Counted from the stretch's first letter, positions 51,349 to 61,456 are shown. The stretch is DNA of 64,000 bases from Pardosa pseudoannulata (GCA_032207245.1 CM063505.1:170535760-170599759); one strand, 5' to 3'. Translations and numbers: made by a program. The notes: a model not told the origin generated them from the letters alone.

Positions 51349-54300
51349 CATATATCTGTTTACATTTACTGATACTTTTGCAACGAAAAGGGTATTTCCT
51401 TTATATGATGCAAAATTTTTGTTATATGTTGTTTCTAATGCAGTTTTTGCATTTATCACTAATATGATCAGGAATGAAAAAGACAGCAAGAGCAGAGAAA
51501 TTTCACAAAGTATGTGTACTGTGACATAATTAAATTATCTGGCATCAATTTAAATAATGATGAAGAATAAGAAATTATTCCACTTTCCTTTCTGTTGAAA
51601 CCTAAAATTTATTACCACTCAAAATATGCAATAAAGTAATGATTTCACCCACTTGATAAATGTTATATCTACTGTTTTAGATATACTATTGTTCGGAGTG
51701 CTAAGGTATACTATTTTGTTACAAGGGATATTGAGACTGGAACCTACTACTTAAAACAGATTACAAATGGCTATGAACATCCATGTTAGCAATGAGAGTT
51801 GAACCCCCAGACAAAAACACCCACATTTTATGGTGTTAATAAAACATAGCTATAGTGTAATGCTGAAGTTTTCAAAGTGGGTGTTATGAGCATAAGCCAG
51901 GGATACAGCAGCAATAAAATGAAAATTCATCCAGTTTCATTAACTGCATTAAGGAAAGATTAGCATTAATTTTACCCCAAATTTTCTTTTTCTTTGTATT
52001 CAAACTACTTTAAGGGTAGTTGTGCCACGATTCTTTTTCCACCCACCAAGGGTGCTTTAGTAAAGGAACAAAAAAGCAGAGAAATACTGGTGTAATGTAT
52101 GAATCTAAGAAATGTGACCAAATAATTGATTTTGATGCAATTTAAAAACACAAGAAATAAAAAGTTAAACCAATAAAAGTAACTACGCTATCAATTTAGA
52201 CACTAAATGGTAAGAATAATTTTACCTTGTTTTCCAACTATATCACCATGCAAATGTGACAAACCACAAGCAGCTGTATATGCCAATTTCAACATAGTTG
52301 GTATATCTAACATGTGAAGTTTCAAGTAATCATGAAGAGATCCCAATTCATGGTAGTCTGTTATTAGTAACATTTGGGTCCAAGAACCAGTTCCTTTAAT
52401 ATCAGCAGCAATAAAACCTGAGAAAGAAAAAGATTAATCTATGTTACAGATATTATGAAATAAAATCTAACAGAAATACCTACTGCATGACCATCTTTAA
52501 TTATATAATTTACTTTGCAAAATAACTGAAAATAACAGATGTAAGAAATGTTACTGTAAGCAAAAATATTAAGAGACAGGAAAAGCTCAGTCAAAACATT
52601 TTTTTTAACTACTGCTAAATTTTGTAAAACACTATTAATAAAACATATCAAATAAAAAATTATGCTTCATACATAACAGAAGATATTGCCATGTAGTCAA
52701 CATATTAAGAAAACTGAATATTTATAATTTTTGTTACTATGCATCTAAACCTTTATACACAATTCCCATTTTGAACAAAATACAATTCTATGAATGCTTG
52801 AAAGAAAAAAAAATTACTGCTAAATTATGTATGGCAGGAATTTGAACACTAAAAAGTATCAAGAAGAGGGGGAGAATAGATTAATAATTAACCATAACCA
52901 TTTATTCTTTTTATTACTCTGCATCTATTACGATATGTACAATTCATGTTTCATTCCATAAGTTACTATTGCAGTAGATTTAAATAGCTAGTGCAGCTTG
53001 CTTTTGAGCAATTCTAATTTAATTTCATAGATTCATATTACATATCTGCTGCTGTTTACATCTGGTCATTACTATTTAAAGTGTTGAAATAGTGATTTTG
53101 GTACAACATACCTAGGCATTTTATACATTTAGAGAATTAAAGTCTTAAAAAAGTAACACCTTTCTATATTAATGTTAAGCATTAAATATAAAGAAATACT
53201 AAAAAGTAAGTTTTGAATAAACTATCTTTATAAAATAAATACTCCTTTGGATAAAAATTTCAATGCAACAAGCTACTACTATTTTGAGATACATAAGATG
53301 TATTACTAAATTTAGAAAAGTAAATTTATGTTTTAGTTATACATGCTTACCTCTACTTTAAAAAAAAAAAAATACAGAACCTCCAATAATGACAAGTTAT
53401 AGATAACCAAACATCATCACTTAGATTTTAAAAACAATCTGTTAATAAAAAAAAATTCTATTGTTCAGAAGCAATTTATTCAGATACAGAACAGAATTGT
53501 TTATTCAAATTAGAAACTATCACTAATAATTTACAATGCTTATTTATGCCAAATCATTTCTCCCAAAGTGAAACTAAATTTTACAACTCCTTTCATTGAT
53601 CAACTGATCTGCAGTACAAGATTTGGAGGATTTGAATTCTGCTCCTAGCACATATGTTCATAGCTCATCCGAATCAGCTTTAAGTAGTAAGTGCTGGTCA
53701 ATAGCCTTCGTAAAGCAATAGGAGACTAATGATCCAAACCAAAATGGTTTTATTAGTCAAATATCCCAAAGGCAAAAGCATAATACAGCCTACAATTTTC
53801 AGCACACAGAACTGATAGGTTATAAACTAAGCATATCACTTTTATTCTAGAAACCAGTCACACAATCAAGTACATCTCTTCCAATTGGATGCAGTGGAAT
53901 TTCCAGTCTCGACCCAATTGCTTTGTTATTGAAGTATTAGGATATACTACTAAAGACCTTAAAAGAGATGGGATAATCTTCAATAGTAAATTCTCGGGTG
54001 TATCATGTACATGGGTAAATACAATAAGTGGACATGGAACAAGTGCAACTTGAAATGTATCACTTTATATTGATATATACAGGATGTCTCCTGATGATAT
54101 ATGTTATCACCCACATAGGAATAACCGCAATGGAGCAGAATTTCAATATACAGTGAAACTTTTCCTAGTGGCCACCCTTCTAAATGGCTAATTTTTCATG
54201 GCACGGATTTTTTGACTTATAGACCTAATGGTAAAACAACCTGTATCAGCGGCCACCTGACCCCCTCTAAACGGCCACCTCGTGGAATTGTCCATTTCAT

Positions 54301-57300
54301 TTTTTGGGAAATTCTACTCACTCCATATTTTAATTTTCAGTGGGAAAACTCTAGGTCCAGTTTATGGTCAAATATAAAACTCAGGAATAACTTGCGAAGT
54401 CCATTCCCAAGAAAGATTAAATCGGTTATTTCCTCTGTATTTTCCCCACACCCTCCAGAAACGGAATCCCTATTGCACCACTCACAGATTCCGAGGGAAA
54501 AACTGGACAATCAGGCATTGCAGGTATCCTAGGGCCTTTGTTTGGAACCCCAATCAGTACAGTTAAAGATGAATTGTACCTCTGTCATCAAAAATATCAT
54601 TCACGCCAGTTTCAATTCATTAGTTGGTCAGTGATCCAAGTTGCAACGATATCGAAACGCGTATTCCTAAATCTCGAGCTGTGCAAGTTCTGAGTGAATA
54701 TGAGAATGGCAAATTGCCAAGAAAGTTAGCTGAATTGTTTAACTGTGGAAGAACATAAATCAACAAAGTCATTATACGAAAGAATTTGATTTTGAAGAAG
54801 TGCAAAGACTTCAAATTTCGTGGTGTTAAATGGATGAGGTGCAAAAAGTATGTTGATATAAACAAGGCTGTTTTGAAATGGTTTAAAACTATTCAGACTA
54901 AAAAAATTCCTGTCAGGGGACTTATGATTCAACACAAGGGAAAAGAACTTGCAGATGCACTAAAATTTGAAAATTTCTCCGCTATTAATGGGTGGTTGGA
55001 TAGATTTCACATAGGAAATATCACATTTCGATCATTGTGTGGCAAAGCAGCTGAACTTAAGAGACAAATTGTAGACTTTTTTAAAAAATGTAGGAAAGCA
55101 TGAAATAAAGTACCATTTTCTCTTCAGATAAGTTTTAAATTTCATTTTAAATACGGAATATAAGTCAGACTTTTTATATTACGCATTATAGTAATTATCT
55201 TATAGTAAATAAAACTCTTCAGAGCGACCACCCCCTCTGAGCAGCCAAATATTCTCGGTATGGTGGGGTGGCCGCTCAGAGAGGTTTCACTGTGATAACC
55301 AGCTACCTAAGAGTGCTGGACATCTGATACAAAAGATATTTAAAGTTGAAGCTAGCATGACTTGCAGAATGACAAGAAATAAAAATTATTTAAGTTCTAA
55401 AAGTTTTTTTTTTTTTTAAAGTTAACAAAATAAACATAATAAATTTAACAATCACCTATCACCAAAAAAGGGTTCTGATAATATTACAGAAAAATATTTA
55501 ACCCTAATACCATAAACTATTAAAAAAAAAAAAAAAAAAAACCTGATACATAACCAAGAAATAATGATTTAATCTAATAACGTCATTTAAAGGAATTTTA
55601 TCTACAGCATGAACAACAATAGCTCTGCTACCCTCATGGCTGACCGAAAAAAAAAAAAAAAAAACCTGCTTCCTGCTTGAAAGCCTTATATACCCAGCAG
55701 CAGGTAAAGCATGCTAATTAACATAATGCGGCTTCCTCCCCCACTCAACCAATCACAAAATTACACAGATTGTAACTGCCAAGTGAGAGTTGAAGCCACA
55801 TTAGCGTTTACCGTGCAGACGTCACGACCAAACTAACTGCGAGAGTCAGCTTAACAAAAACAATCTAACTGGCGATTAAGGTGGCTGTCAAATCTGCCTC
55901 AGTTGACTTAAAAATAAACGAACTAATAGACAAATTGCTGGGATTCACCGAAAGTTACAGAAGGTGCCGATTCGGCTGCAACTTCTAACACACTGTATTG
56001 TTATGAAGATACTCAAAGAATATCAATATTTGACAATATATTAACAAATAATCCAGCCCTAATTCACATGTACATGAAAGAGGTTTCATACTACCTGAAA
56101 AAGCTGCATTAGAGCAGCAGTTCAGAATATTTAACAAGCATAAAGAGACACTTCAACTACTCTTACAAGGTTTAAATAACTGGTGGGTTCCCAAAACCCT
56201 TAGGCAACACCCTTGTATGTTGCAACCCACAGGTAGAGAACCACTAAGCTAGAGGTATCCAATGACTTTATGGAGGTCACAGGATTTAACCACTGTACTG
56301 CAGCACACTGTGTTGCAATATGATTTGTTCTGTGCCCCTGGTTTTTACATATGAATGTAAGTAAATCATACAATATTTTCCACTGGATTTTGTTTAGGTT
56401 TATTTGAAGTATAATTTTATAAGATCTTTGGTTGCACCATCTAATTTTTAAAACTTATTCATCAGGGGTAAAAAAAGTCAAAAACATTCCAAGAGAAAAA
56501 TAAGACACTATTATTGTTCTAAGAATCTACAAAATTTTACATTTTTGTATAAAAAAAATTTGTTTTTTACCTTAACTATTCTTAAAACTTTATTCACTGA
56601 ACTATTAAACTGAAACAGGTTTTTATTAGATGAAAATCTTATTTTGCACAATTGCCATTTTTTAATCTAAAATACCACCTCTTTAAAAATATGTAAATAA
56701 GGATATATAGTGCTTGTGTAAAATGAAAAATTTTAAACTGAGAAAATATGAAGCAAAAGATAATATATTTAATACACAGAATCACTTGACATAAATGCAT
56801 GCATAACAAAATTATTTTCAATGCAGTTCTCAGTCGAATATTATACTCTTAATTTTTATAATTTAAAATTTTTCTGAAGAAAAATTGTGAAAATATGTTT
56901 ACCTAAAATGTTTTCATGCCTAAGGAGAACTGTTTTGTAAATATCTGTTTCTCTGGCCCAACTTGCTTCTTCTGATGTAAAAAATATTTTGACAGCAACA
57001 AGCTCATCTCTTAATCGTGCTTTCCACACCTCTCCAAAACGCCCTTTTCCAATACTTTCAACCATTTCCACTTGCTTGCCAATAGTACGTTGAACCTAGA
57101 TACAAAAGGAAGATGAGGGGGGGGGAATGAAAAACATGAAATATACATTACCATGATCTAATAAAATAATTCATTAAAATTTCAGTAATAATTTAGTTCA
57201 TATTTTATTAAAAACACCAAGATTTAATGTTAAATAAAAGCATAATAATTACATTTAAAAACTACTAAGTTCTATCCTGCAACAAAATTCTTTAAAATGA

Positions 57301-60300
57301 AATGACAGGCTTGCAACTACTGAGGTACTTTCAAAAAGGTGAGAAAAGTGACAAATACAGAATAAGTGACAAAAAATTAAAAAAAATTTTTTTTTCTCCT
57401 CTTGATTACAGATGCTATGATTTTTCTATTTATTTTAACTCTAAATCAAATGATTCATGCAAAGCATAATTTTAGTGTCAAATACAAAAAGGTTAAAAGT
57501 TTTGTTTAACACACTCAACATTGCTTTTTATTAATTACATACATTGATTTTATAATCACAATTTTCTGCATATATTAATGTTTTCAAATATGTACATAGC
57601 TAGATTAGAGTATCTAAAAAAAATTGTGAAAGAAAAAAAAGAGAAAGAAATGTGAACTTTGACGTAAATTACTTTAATGTATTTAAATGTACATTTATTT
57701 CAGTACAAATGTAGATTTCAGGAACTTCTTTACGACTTTTAAAAATCACTAAATTCTGGAAACCATATGACTAATTACATTTTAATAAGAAAAATAAGAT
57801 TAGAGCATCAGATTTTTGGTCTTTTATTAAAATATTTTGTTATTAAGATTTTCTTTTTTCAACAACAGACTTTTGCTGTGATACACCATGAAAAAAAGTG
57901 ACTGTTTACTTAAAAAAAAGTTACTAAAGGTGAGAAAAGTGACGGAATTGCAAGCCTGAAATGACTATATTTTAAAAAATAAAACAATGAATTAAAATTG
58001 GTTGGCATTTATAAACAATTTGGGTAAGCTCTATTATTTTTATAATTATATTTTCTCTTGGAAAATTTAAAGATTCAAACGGAAAAAAATGATACAAGAG
58101 AACTTTTACTTAGCAAAAATAAAACTAAATGTAAAAAATGTAAAACCAGATTTCCTTTAAGAAGAAAATTGTGCTGCTGTAGTTATGCAAGACATTTTTT
58201 TTTTTTTTAATTATTTGCTGACAATTTTTATGAATCACTAAGGACATTTACTGTAATAATATGAACCTTGAGACTGAATCACCAACTAAATGAATAAACA
58301 AATTATAGAATCTTATTCTAAACTTTAAATAAATGCTCAAATTACAACATACAAATGAAAATATTTTCTCACCAAGAGGGGTACTCCAGATCCACTTCCA
58401 GAACTATTATTACTGTCAATAAGATCTTTTACAGAGTCACCTCCAATGTAACTTTTACATGTTTCAACATCCATATAACTTCTTCGACTTTCTTTTTGAT
58501 TCTTCATTCTAAAATTGTGCAAAATAATTAAAATTTTTTTTTAAAGTTGAATAAATTTATAAGCTATTTTTTACAGCATGAATAAACAATAATGTTAAAT
58601 GCCATAATTACCTTAAAACCATACATATTATAACAACAGTCAGTATCAGAAAACATACAGAAACAGATGCAGCAAACACCACTAAATGATATGGACCAGT
58701 GTAAGTCAATAATTCTCCATTGTACACTGAAAGTAAAACATAAGCACTTAGTAAAATAAAAGCAGTTGAAATATCTTTTACATAAATTATTAGAAGATTA
58801 ATAGTGACATATGCATTAACTTTCTCACATATGCAGTGAGTAAATGTTTTTTAACTTTCAGCATTAAATTTAATATATATAAACAGCAATTTAAAATTAT
58901 TAAATTTAACACCTATCATAGTAACCAGAAAATGAGGAAAAAAGTACCCTGGTAATTTTTTAAAAGCTTTCCTGATATATCACAGCCAAATAGCATTTCT
59001 TCGAAATGTGCTAAAATTATGATCCAGAGGAAAATGTCTCTACGGGTGTGGGGTATATATAAGTATAATTTTAGGGATATATTAGCACACTTTTTCCATC
59101 TGGATGCACTTAATGATTTCACTACTTGTCCAATAGAGTAGTGAACTTCCCATGTCTAACATCAGTCCACATGCAGTGGGTATATTAGTTACAATTTCTC
59201 ACCCTCAAAAGTCTAAATCTTCACGTATATAAATGATACTACAAAAAGGTATGAAATGATTTTTCTAAACTTGAAATAGGATGAAAAATATCCAATTTAA
59301 CATACATAATGAATATTAATGGCGTTATTTAAAAGGGTATTGTGTAGCATTTTATATATATAAATATATATGTATATATAAAATGCATATATATATCGTA
59401 CATTTCCTTGTATAAGTCAAGAAATTTTGGGGCTTTTTAAAGACTTAAAGTGATTGTGGTGAAGGGGTCAGCTTATATACAGGTCTGTCAAACAGATGCA
59501 ATACATGCATTATTTTTTGGATGTTTTTTTGTCGTTGGCGACAAAAAGCCGCTAAATTGGCAAAAATTCATGAAAAAAGTAAAGAAAAAAATAACAGTAA
59601 AAAGTAAATAAAGTTTGTAAAAATTTTGAAATAAGAAAACAAACTGAAAAATAAATTTATGACTCATGTGTTAGAATCGCTCCAAAACAGTAATATAAAA
59701 TAGCAGATTGGCTAATCATCTAATAAACACAATTCTACATGATCTGAAAGCAATCGAATTGCAAAACATATTTTTTTTTTTTTTTTAAAAAAAAGCTTAT
59801 ACTGTTTAAATTTAAGAAAAAGTTATCTTTATATAGAACTGAAACTTATCAGCATCTAAGTAAAAGTACCACTGGTTGCATGATCTCATGGATTATGAAA
59901 TTGTGATCCATGGCAGTAATCTAGATAAGTTGTGTAAATTGTGAAATTAACTAAGACACATGAAGTTAATTAAAATTTAAATTGCAAGTTGTTTTTCTCA
60001 CCACTTTTAAAACGTGTTAAGATATGGCCCTGTATTTATCTCTGACCGATCCTGTAACTCGGTGGGATTTAAACTGGATGCTGCAGTGAAAAAGGTTTGA
60101 AAAGTGTAGGTCTAGCATTTTCATTTAAAGCAACTTGATTCAAAAATATTCCATGCATGTATACTGAGCCAATCTTAGCCACCTGAGTTTCTTGGGCTCT
60201 TCAGGATCTTATTTCATAACAAGATACAGACAAAATCGATGTTTTTAGCCAAGAAAAAGCACTTATTGTATCTGTTAAAAAATATCTTTGATTAGCTAAA

Positions 60301-61419
60301 ACTATAAGAACAGATCAGGGCACACTAAAAAAAATGCCTGCATGCCTCCCCCCACCATAATATATACATATATGCACACACAAACATTTACAAGTTATAA
60401 ATCTGATTGTATAGTTACTACACAGAGCACATTTATTTCCATAGAGTTCATACAAAATCTTTTCAAGTATTATAAAAACACTGAATCAATATACAATTAC
60501 TGTTTAAATAAAAATTTAAAATTTGATCAGCATATAAACTTACTAGGGCTGGCAGTTGTAGGTCTGATAACAATAGCAGGCTCTAAATATTTATTGCACA
60601 AATCTTTATTTGAACAACAAGCTATAGACTTGGGAACCACATGAGGTACTAAGTGACCTTTGCACTGAAATATAAAATTTATCAGCATTTCACAAAAAGT
60701 ATATATAAATACAAAAAACAAAAACTACAACTTTAGCATAAACAACATATCTTACTTTAAAACCCAAGCAATAACAGATCTTAAAGTCAAGTGAATTTAT
60801 AAATGCTAAATTTGAAGACTTGTTTTGTTTGTAAAAGAAAAGTAAACAATTCTCTTTAAGAAAAGTGCTGCAGATATATTGCATAAAAGAATTTATAAAC
60901 TAGGTTTTAATGTTTCAATGCTATATTACAAAAACTAACTCTCCCATCCCCGAAACACAACTATGAAACTAAAATGATGGTCAGAAAAAATAAATTACAA
61001 ACTTTTAATTAACATGACATGGAATTGTTAAAAGGTTTGCAGAATTTGTTTCATAAGTTATATCTGCGATGAAAGTATTTGGGTGTTACCAACATAAAAT
61101 CAAAGTTTTTATAAGAAAAGGGGTAGAATTTATAACCAGGAAAAAACAATCTTAAAATATGCATAAAAATTATACAGCAATGAAAAAATGACAGTAATGG
61201 ACAATGTAAAATTTAACTTTTTCACACATACCTGCATAAAACCCCTTTCTTCAGGAGGTAAGCAACCATATGTTCTCTCATTTTCTAGAAGACCTGTTTC
61301 AGGATTATATACTTGTTCTACAGCACTGAAGCATCTGCTCTGAGGACGAGCAAGGCAGGTACCATTGGTTTGATTCTGACCAGGACATAGGCCAGCACAA
61401 TAACAAATTAAGCTTGAAA
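41054..61419 (-). CDS. tkv: Type I BMP receptor Ser/Thr kinase (thickveins / BMPR1 class), ten visible coding exons
   Basis: Membrane receptor kinase that binds BMP/Dpp-type ligands together with a type II receptor and phosphorylates Mad/Smad1/5-type Smads (family knowledge). Coding segments are 61419-61232, 60664-60544, 58726-58612, 58508-58373, 57095-56903, 52417-52226, 49924-49819, 47372-47197, 44887-44757 and 41185-41054; all junctions are GT-AG and phases match. Counting from an in-frame ATG at 61456 gives 508 residues, close to family length. Seen: ectodomain with ten cysteines (18,20,24,34,42,65,76,91,92,98), TM about 130-153, GS box SGSGSG at 190-195, P-loop GKGRFG 215-220, Lys235, HRD 334-336, DFG 354-356, APE 383-385. 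The L45 loop [10 protein letters not shown] matches BMPR1/Tkv, not Sax/ALK1-2 or Baboon/ALK4-5-7. The N-terminal signal exon is uncertain. The symbol tkv is by class; orthology is not tested by a tree. Confidence 0.95.
41186..44756 (-). other. tkv intron 9
   Basis: 3.6 kb. It contains a block with repeated AAGGAC(T/C) words (about 41395-42450) that may be an old element, a T14/G12 homopolymer junction near 43065-43091, and a 51-bp 3' SINE fragment (44101-44151). Confidence 0.85.
44101..44151 (-). mobile_element. SINE family 1, 51-bp 3' fragment in tkv intron 9
   Basis: Contains only the tail and the end of the body (TTGCAAAAAGTAGACTGTAG on the minus strand). Flanked by a 9-bp TSD CAGAGTAAT (44092-44100 and 44152-44160), so it is a genuine 5'-truncated insertion and not a leftover. 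Confidence 0.8.
44757..44887 (-). CDS. tkv: tkv exon: kinase C-lobe
   Basis: Encodes [20 protein letters not shown] followed by [24 protein letters not shown]. The family pattern is LPxYxxVPxDPSFEDM; the Asp is Asn here. Acceptor ATTTTAG; donor GTAAAT in phase 0. 131 nt. Confidence 0.94.
45791..45834. repeat. Near-perfect palindrome in tkv intron 8
   Basis: Left arm AAACAAAAAGGAGCAAGGGA and its reverse complement on the right, with one extra C in the right arm and a loop of about one base. Stem about 21 bp. Confidence 0.93.
46052..46095. repeat. 22-bp tandem duplication
   Basis: Two exact copies of a unit starting GTGGCAAACATTAACTGG, followed by a partial third (GTGGCAAA). Confidence 0.95.
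47197..47372 (-). CDS. tkv: tkv exon: activation segment and alpha-F
   Basis: Encodes [20 protein letters not shown], then [20 protein letters not shown] and [18 protein letters not shown]. The GTRRYMAPE substrate-docking segment is conserved. Relatives usually read MYS(F/V)GLVLWE; here the glycine is alanine. Acceptor CAATTTTAG, donor GTAAGT, 176 nt. Confidence 0.95.
47373..49818 (-). other. tkv intron 7
   Basis: 2.4 kb. It contains a full-length SINE (48143-48320), an 11-bp inverted repeat around 47960-47990, a partial tandem duplication at about 47990-48037 and a 27-nt T-run near 49340. Confidence 0.85.
48143..48320 (-). mobile_element. SINE family 1, full-length, in tkv intron 7
   Basis: Reverse-oriented relative to the + strand, so in the same sense as tkv. 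A- and B-box regions, body and CCAAA-type tail match the copy at 13863-14043. A perfect 14-bp TSD, CTGGAATACTTATT, lies at 48129-48142 and 48321-48334. Confidence 0.9.
49819..49924 (-). CDS. tkv: tkv exon: catalytic loop and DFG
   Basis: Encodes [19 protein letters not shown] and [16 protein letters not shown]. The catalytic Asp (HRD, residue 336) and the magnesium-binding Asp (DFG, residue 354) are intact. Acceptor TTTTCAG; donor GTACAT after two bases of an Arg codon. 106 nt. Confidence 0.95.
50108..50159. repeat. (TA)n microsatellite in tkv intron 6
   Basis: Pure TA, about 52 bp. Confidence 0.96.
51312..51356. repeat. (CA)n(TA)n microsatellite in tkv intron 6
   Basis: About 21 bp CA then TA with one CA interruption. 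Confidence 0.95.
51689..51812 (-). mobile_element. SINE family 1, strongly diverged, tkv intron 6
   Basis: Recognisable order of body words (GGAGTGCTAAGG, GAGACTGGAACCTACTACTT, ATGGCTATGAACATCCATG), with many substitutions. No TSD recognised. Confidence 0.6.
52226..52417 (-). CDS. tkv: tkv exon: L45 loop and kinase hinge
   Basis: Encodes [20 protein letters not shown], then [12 protein letters not shown] and on to [13 protein letters not shown]. The L45 loop ([10 protein letters not shown]), which sets Smad choice, is the BMPR1A/1B/Tkv version. It follows the longest intron (4.5 kb, 52418-56902). Acceptor TTTCTCAG, donor GTAAAA, 192 nt. Confidence 0.95.
53627..53743 (+). mobile_element. SINE family 1, strongly diverged, tkv intron 5
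   Basis: Body words ATCAGCTTTAAGTAGTAAG and tail AATGATCCAAACCAAAATGG. Opposite in sense to tkv. Old copy. Confidence 0.55.
54151..55292 (+). mobile_element. Decayed pogo/Tigger-type transposon in tkv intron 5
   Basis: Left end CAGTGAAACTTTTCCTAG continuing to GTGGCCACC; right reverse complement CAGTGAAACCTCTCTGAG continuing to CGGCCACC. TA precedes the left end, and TG follows the right end (mutated TA). Subterminal GCGGCCACCT repeats occur. The 1.14 kb length is about half of intact elements. It carries the N-terminal part of a transposase and lies opposite to tkv. Confidence 0.88.
54690..55103 (+). pseudogene. Tigger/pogo transposase N-terminal fragment
   Basis: First helix-turn-helix [20 protein letters not shown] (about 54690-54750) is followed by a stop codon, then a CENP-B-type HTH frame (54786-55103) containing [19 protein letters not shown] and [20 protein letters not shown]. 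The DDE catalytic domain is absent; the frame ends soon after the DNA-binding region. Inactive remnant. Confidence 0.85.
55635..55830 (-). promoter_or_regulatory. Promoter-like island inside tkv intron 5
   Basis: Reading on the minus strand in order: TGACGTC (CRE-like, 55818-55824), ATTGG (inverted CCAAT box, 55749-55753), an octamer-like ATGCTAAT on the other strand (55711-55718) and GGTATATAAGGC, a canonical TATA box (55686-55692 core), then a T-run and an ATG at 55637 opening only 11 codons. The block is GC-richer than its surroundings. It could be an internal tkv promoter, a transposon or gene-fragment promoter, or coincidence. Confidence 0.35.
56903..57095 (-). CDS. tkv: tkv exon: kinase N-lobe start
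   Basis: Encodes [20 protein letters not shown] and [20 protein letters not shown], followed by the alpha-C region [21 protein letters not shown]. It contains the glycine-rich loop and the ATP-anchoring lysine (residue 235). The [12 protein letters not shown] stretch is BMPR1/Tkv-like. Acceptor TATCTAG; donor GTAAAC with phase 1. Confidence 0.95.
57096..58372 (-). other. tkv intron 4, hosting a hAT-type MITE
   Basis: 1.28 kb. About half is the short-TIR element at 57307-57957; the remainder is AT-rich without recognised content. Confidence 0.85.
57307..57957. mobile_element. Short-TIR MITE (hAT-type TSD) in tkv intron 4
   Basis: 651 bp with ends AGGCTTGCAACT and AATTGCAAGCCT and a perfect 8-bp TSD GAAATGAC at 57299-57306 and 57958-57965. 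The motif GGTGAGAAAAGTGAC occurs near both ends in the same orientation. Confidence 0.8.
58373..58508 (-). CDS. tkv: tkv exon: cytoplasmic juxtamembrane and GS box
   Basis: Begins by completing the split Arg codon (AG|A). It encodes a basic juxtamembrane segment, then SVKDLID and [11 protein letters not shown], the glycine-serine activation box that type II receptors phosphorylate. Ends at a GTGAGA donor in phase 0 (CTC TTG), so the next exon supplies VQRT. Intron 3 upstream of it is only 103 nt, the shortest of the gene. Confidence 0.93.
58612..58726 (-). CDS. tkv: tkv exon: transmembrane segment
   Basis: Enters in phase 1 after ACTTTCAG. It encodes a short extracellular juxtamembrane stretch, then one hydrophobic helix ([17 protein letters not shown]..., about residues 130-153) and the first base pair of an Arg codon. 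Ends at a GTAATT donor. The location between the cysteine-rich domain and the GS box is exactly where a single-pass type I receptor needs its membrane anchor. Confidence 0.9.
58727..60543 (-). other. tkv intron 2
   Basis: 1.8 kb, donor GTAAGT. AT-rich, with an imperfect TA palindromic stretch at about 59352-59396 and a T-run near 59770. No coding potential or transposon ends recognised. Confidence 0.85.
60544..60664 (-). CDS. tkv: tkv exon: C-terminal ectodomain with CCxxxDLCN box
   Basis: Begins after a TATATTTCAG acceptor with TGC (Cys76) and carries [15 protein letters not shown], the conserved three-finger closing motif of TGF-beta-family receptors. It is followed by a Pro/Thr-rich stalk (IRPTTASP). 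It ends at a GTAAGT donor after one base of the next codon (phase 1). Length 121 nt. Confidence 0.93.
60665..61231 (-). other. tkv intron 1
   Basis: 567 nt, donor GTATGT, acceptor TATATTTCAG. No recognisable repeat. Confidence 0.85.
61232..61419 (-). CDS. tkv: tkv exon: N-terminal ectodomain
   Basis: Encodes the first part of the cysteine-rich ligand-binding domain: CYCAGLC, NGTC, RCFSAV and [15 protein letters not shown], all with close counterparts in the Tkv/BMPR1 ectodomain. Two N-glycosylation sequons (NQT, NGT) are present. It ends at a GTATGT donor in phase 0. I place the 5' border at a TTTGTTACAG acceptor (61420-61422 are the CAG), which enters in phase 1. An in-frame ATG at 61456 would instead give a 17-residue hydrophobic leader running straight into CYC. 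Because the family normally has a signal peptide plus a linker before this cysteine pair, the acceptor reading is preferred and the true first exon is probably upstream. Confidence 0.85.
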
Positions 61420-61456
61420 CTGTAACAAAATTTATAAACAATGTATTCAAAACCAT

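Larger units (their letters stand above)
49925..52225 (-). other. tkv intron 6
   Basis: 2.3 kb with a pure (TA)n tract at 50108-50159, a (CA)n(TA)n tract at 51312-51356 and a decayed SINE at 51689-51812. No genes seen. Confidence 0.85.
52418..56902 (-). other. tkv intron 5 (largest)
   Basis: 4.5 kb. It holds a diverged SINE copy (53627-53743), a pogo/Tigger relic on the opposite strand (54151-55292) and a promoter-like island (55635-55830). The rest is AT-rich with homopolymer runs. Confidence 0.85.

Noticed and set aside
61130..61231. Continuation of the ectodomain frame past FMQ
   Set aside because: A GTATGT donor follows FMQ, and the next conserved cysteine (CKGHLV) is supplied exactly in phase by the exon at 60664.
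41054..61419. Assignment to Saxophone/ALK1-2 or Baboon/ALK4-5-7
   Set aside because: L45 loop and ectodomain (RTYGC, SIACC) fit BMPR1/Tkv; the Sax type would have a DMTSRxS-like loop and Baboon DNKDNGTW-like.
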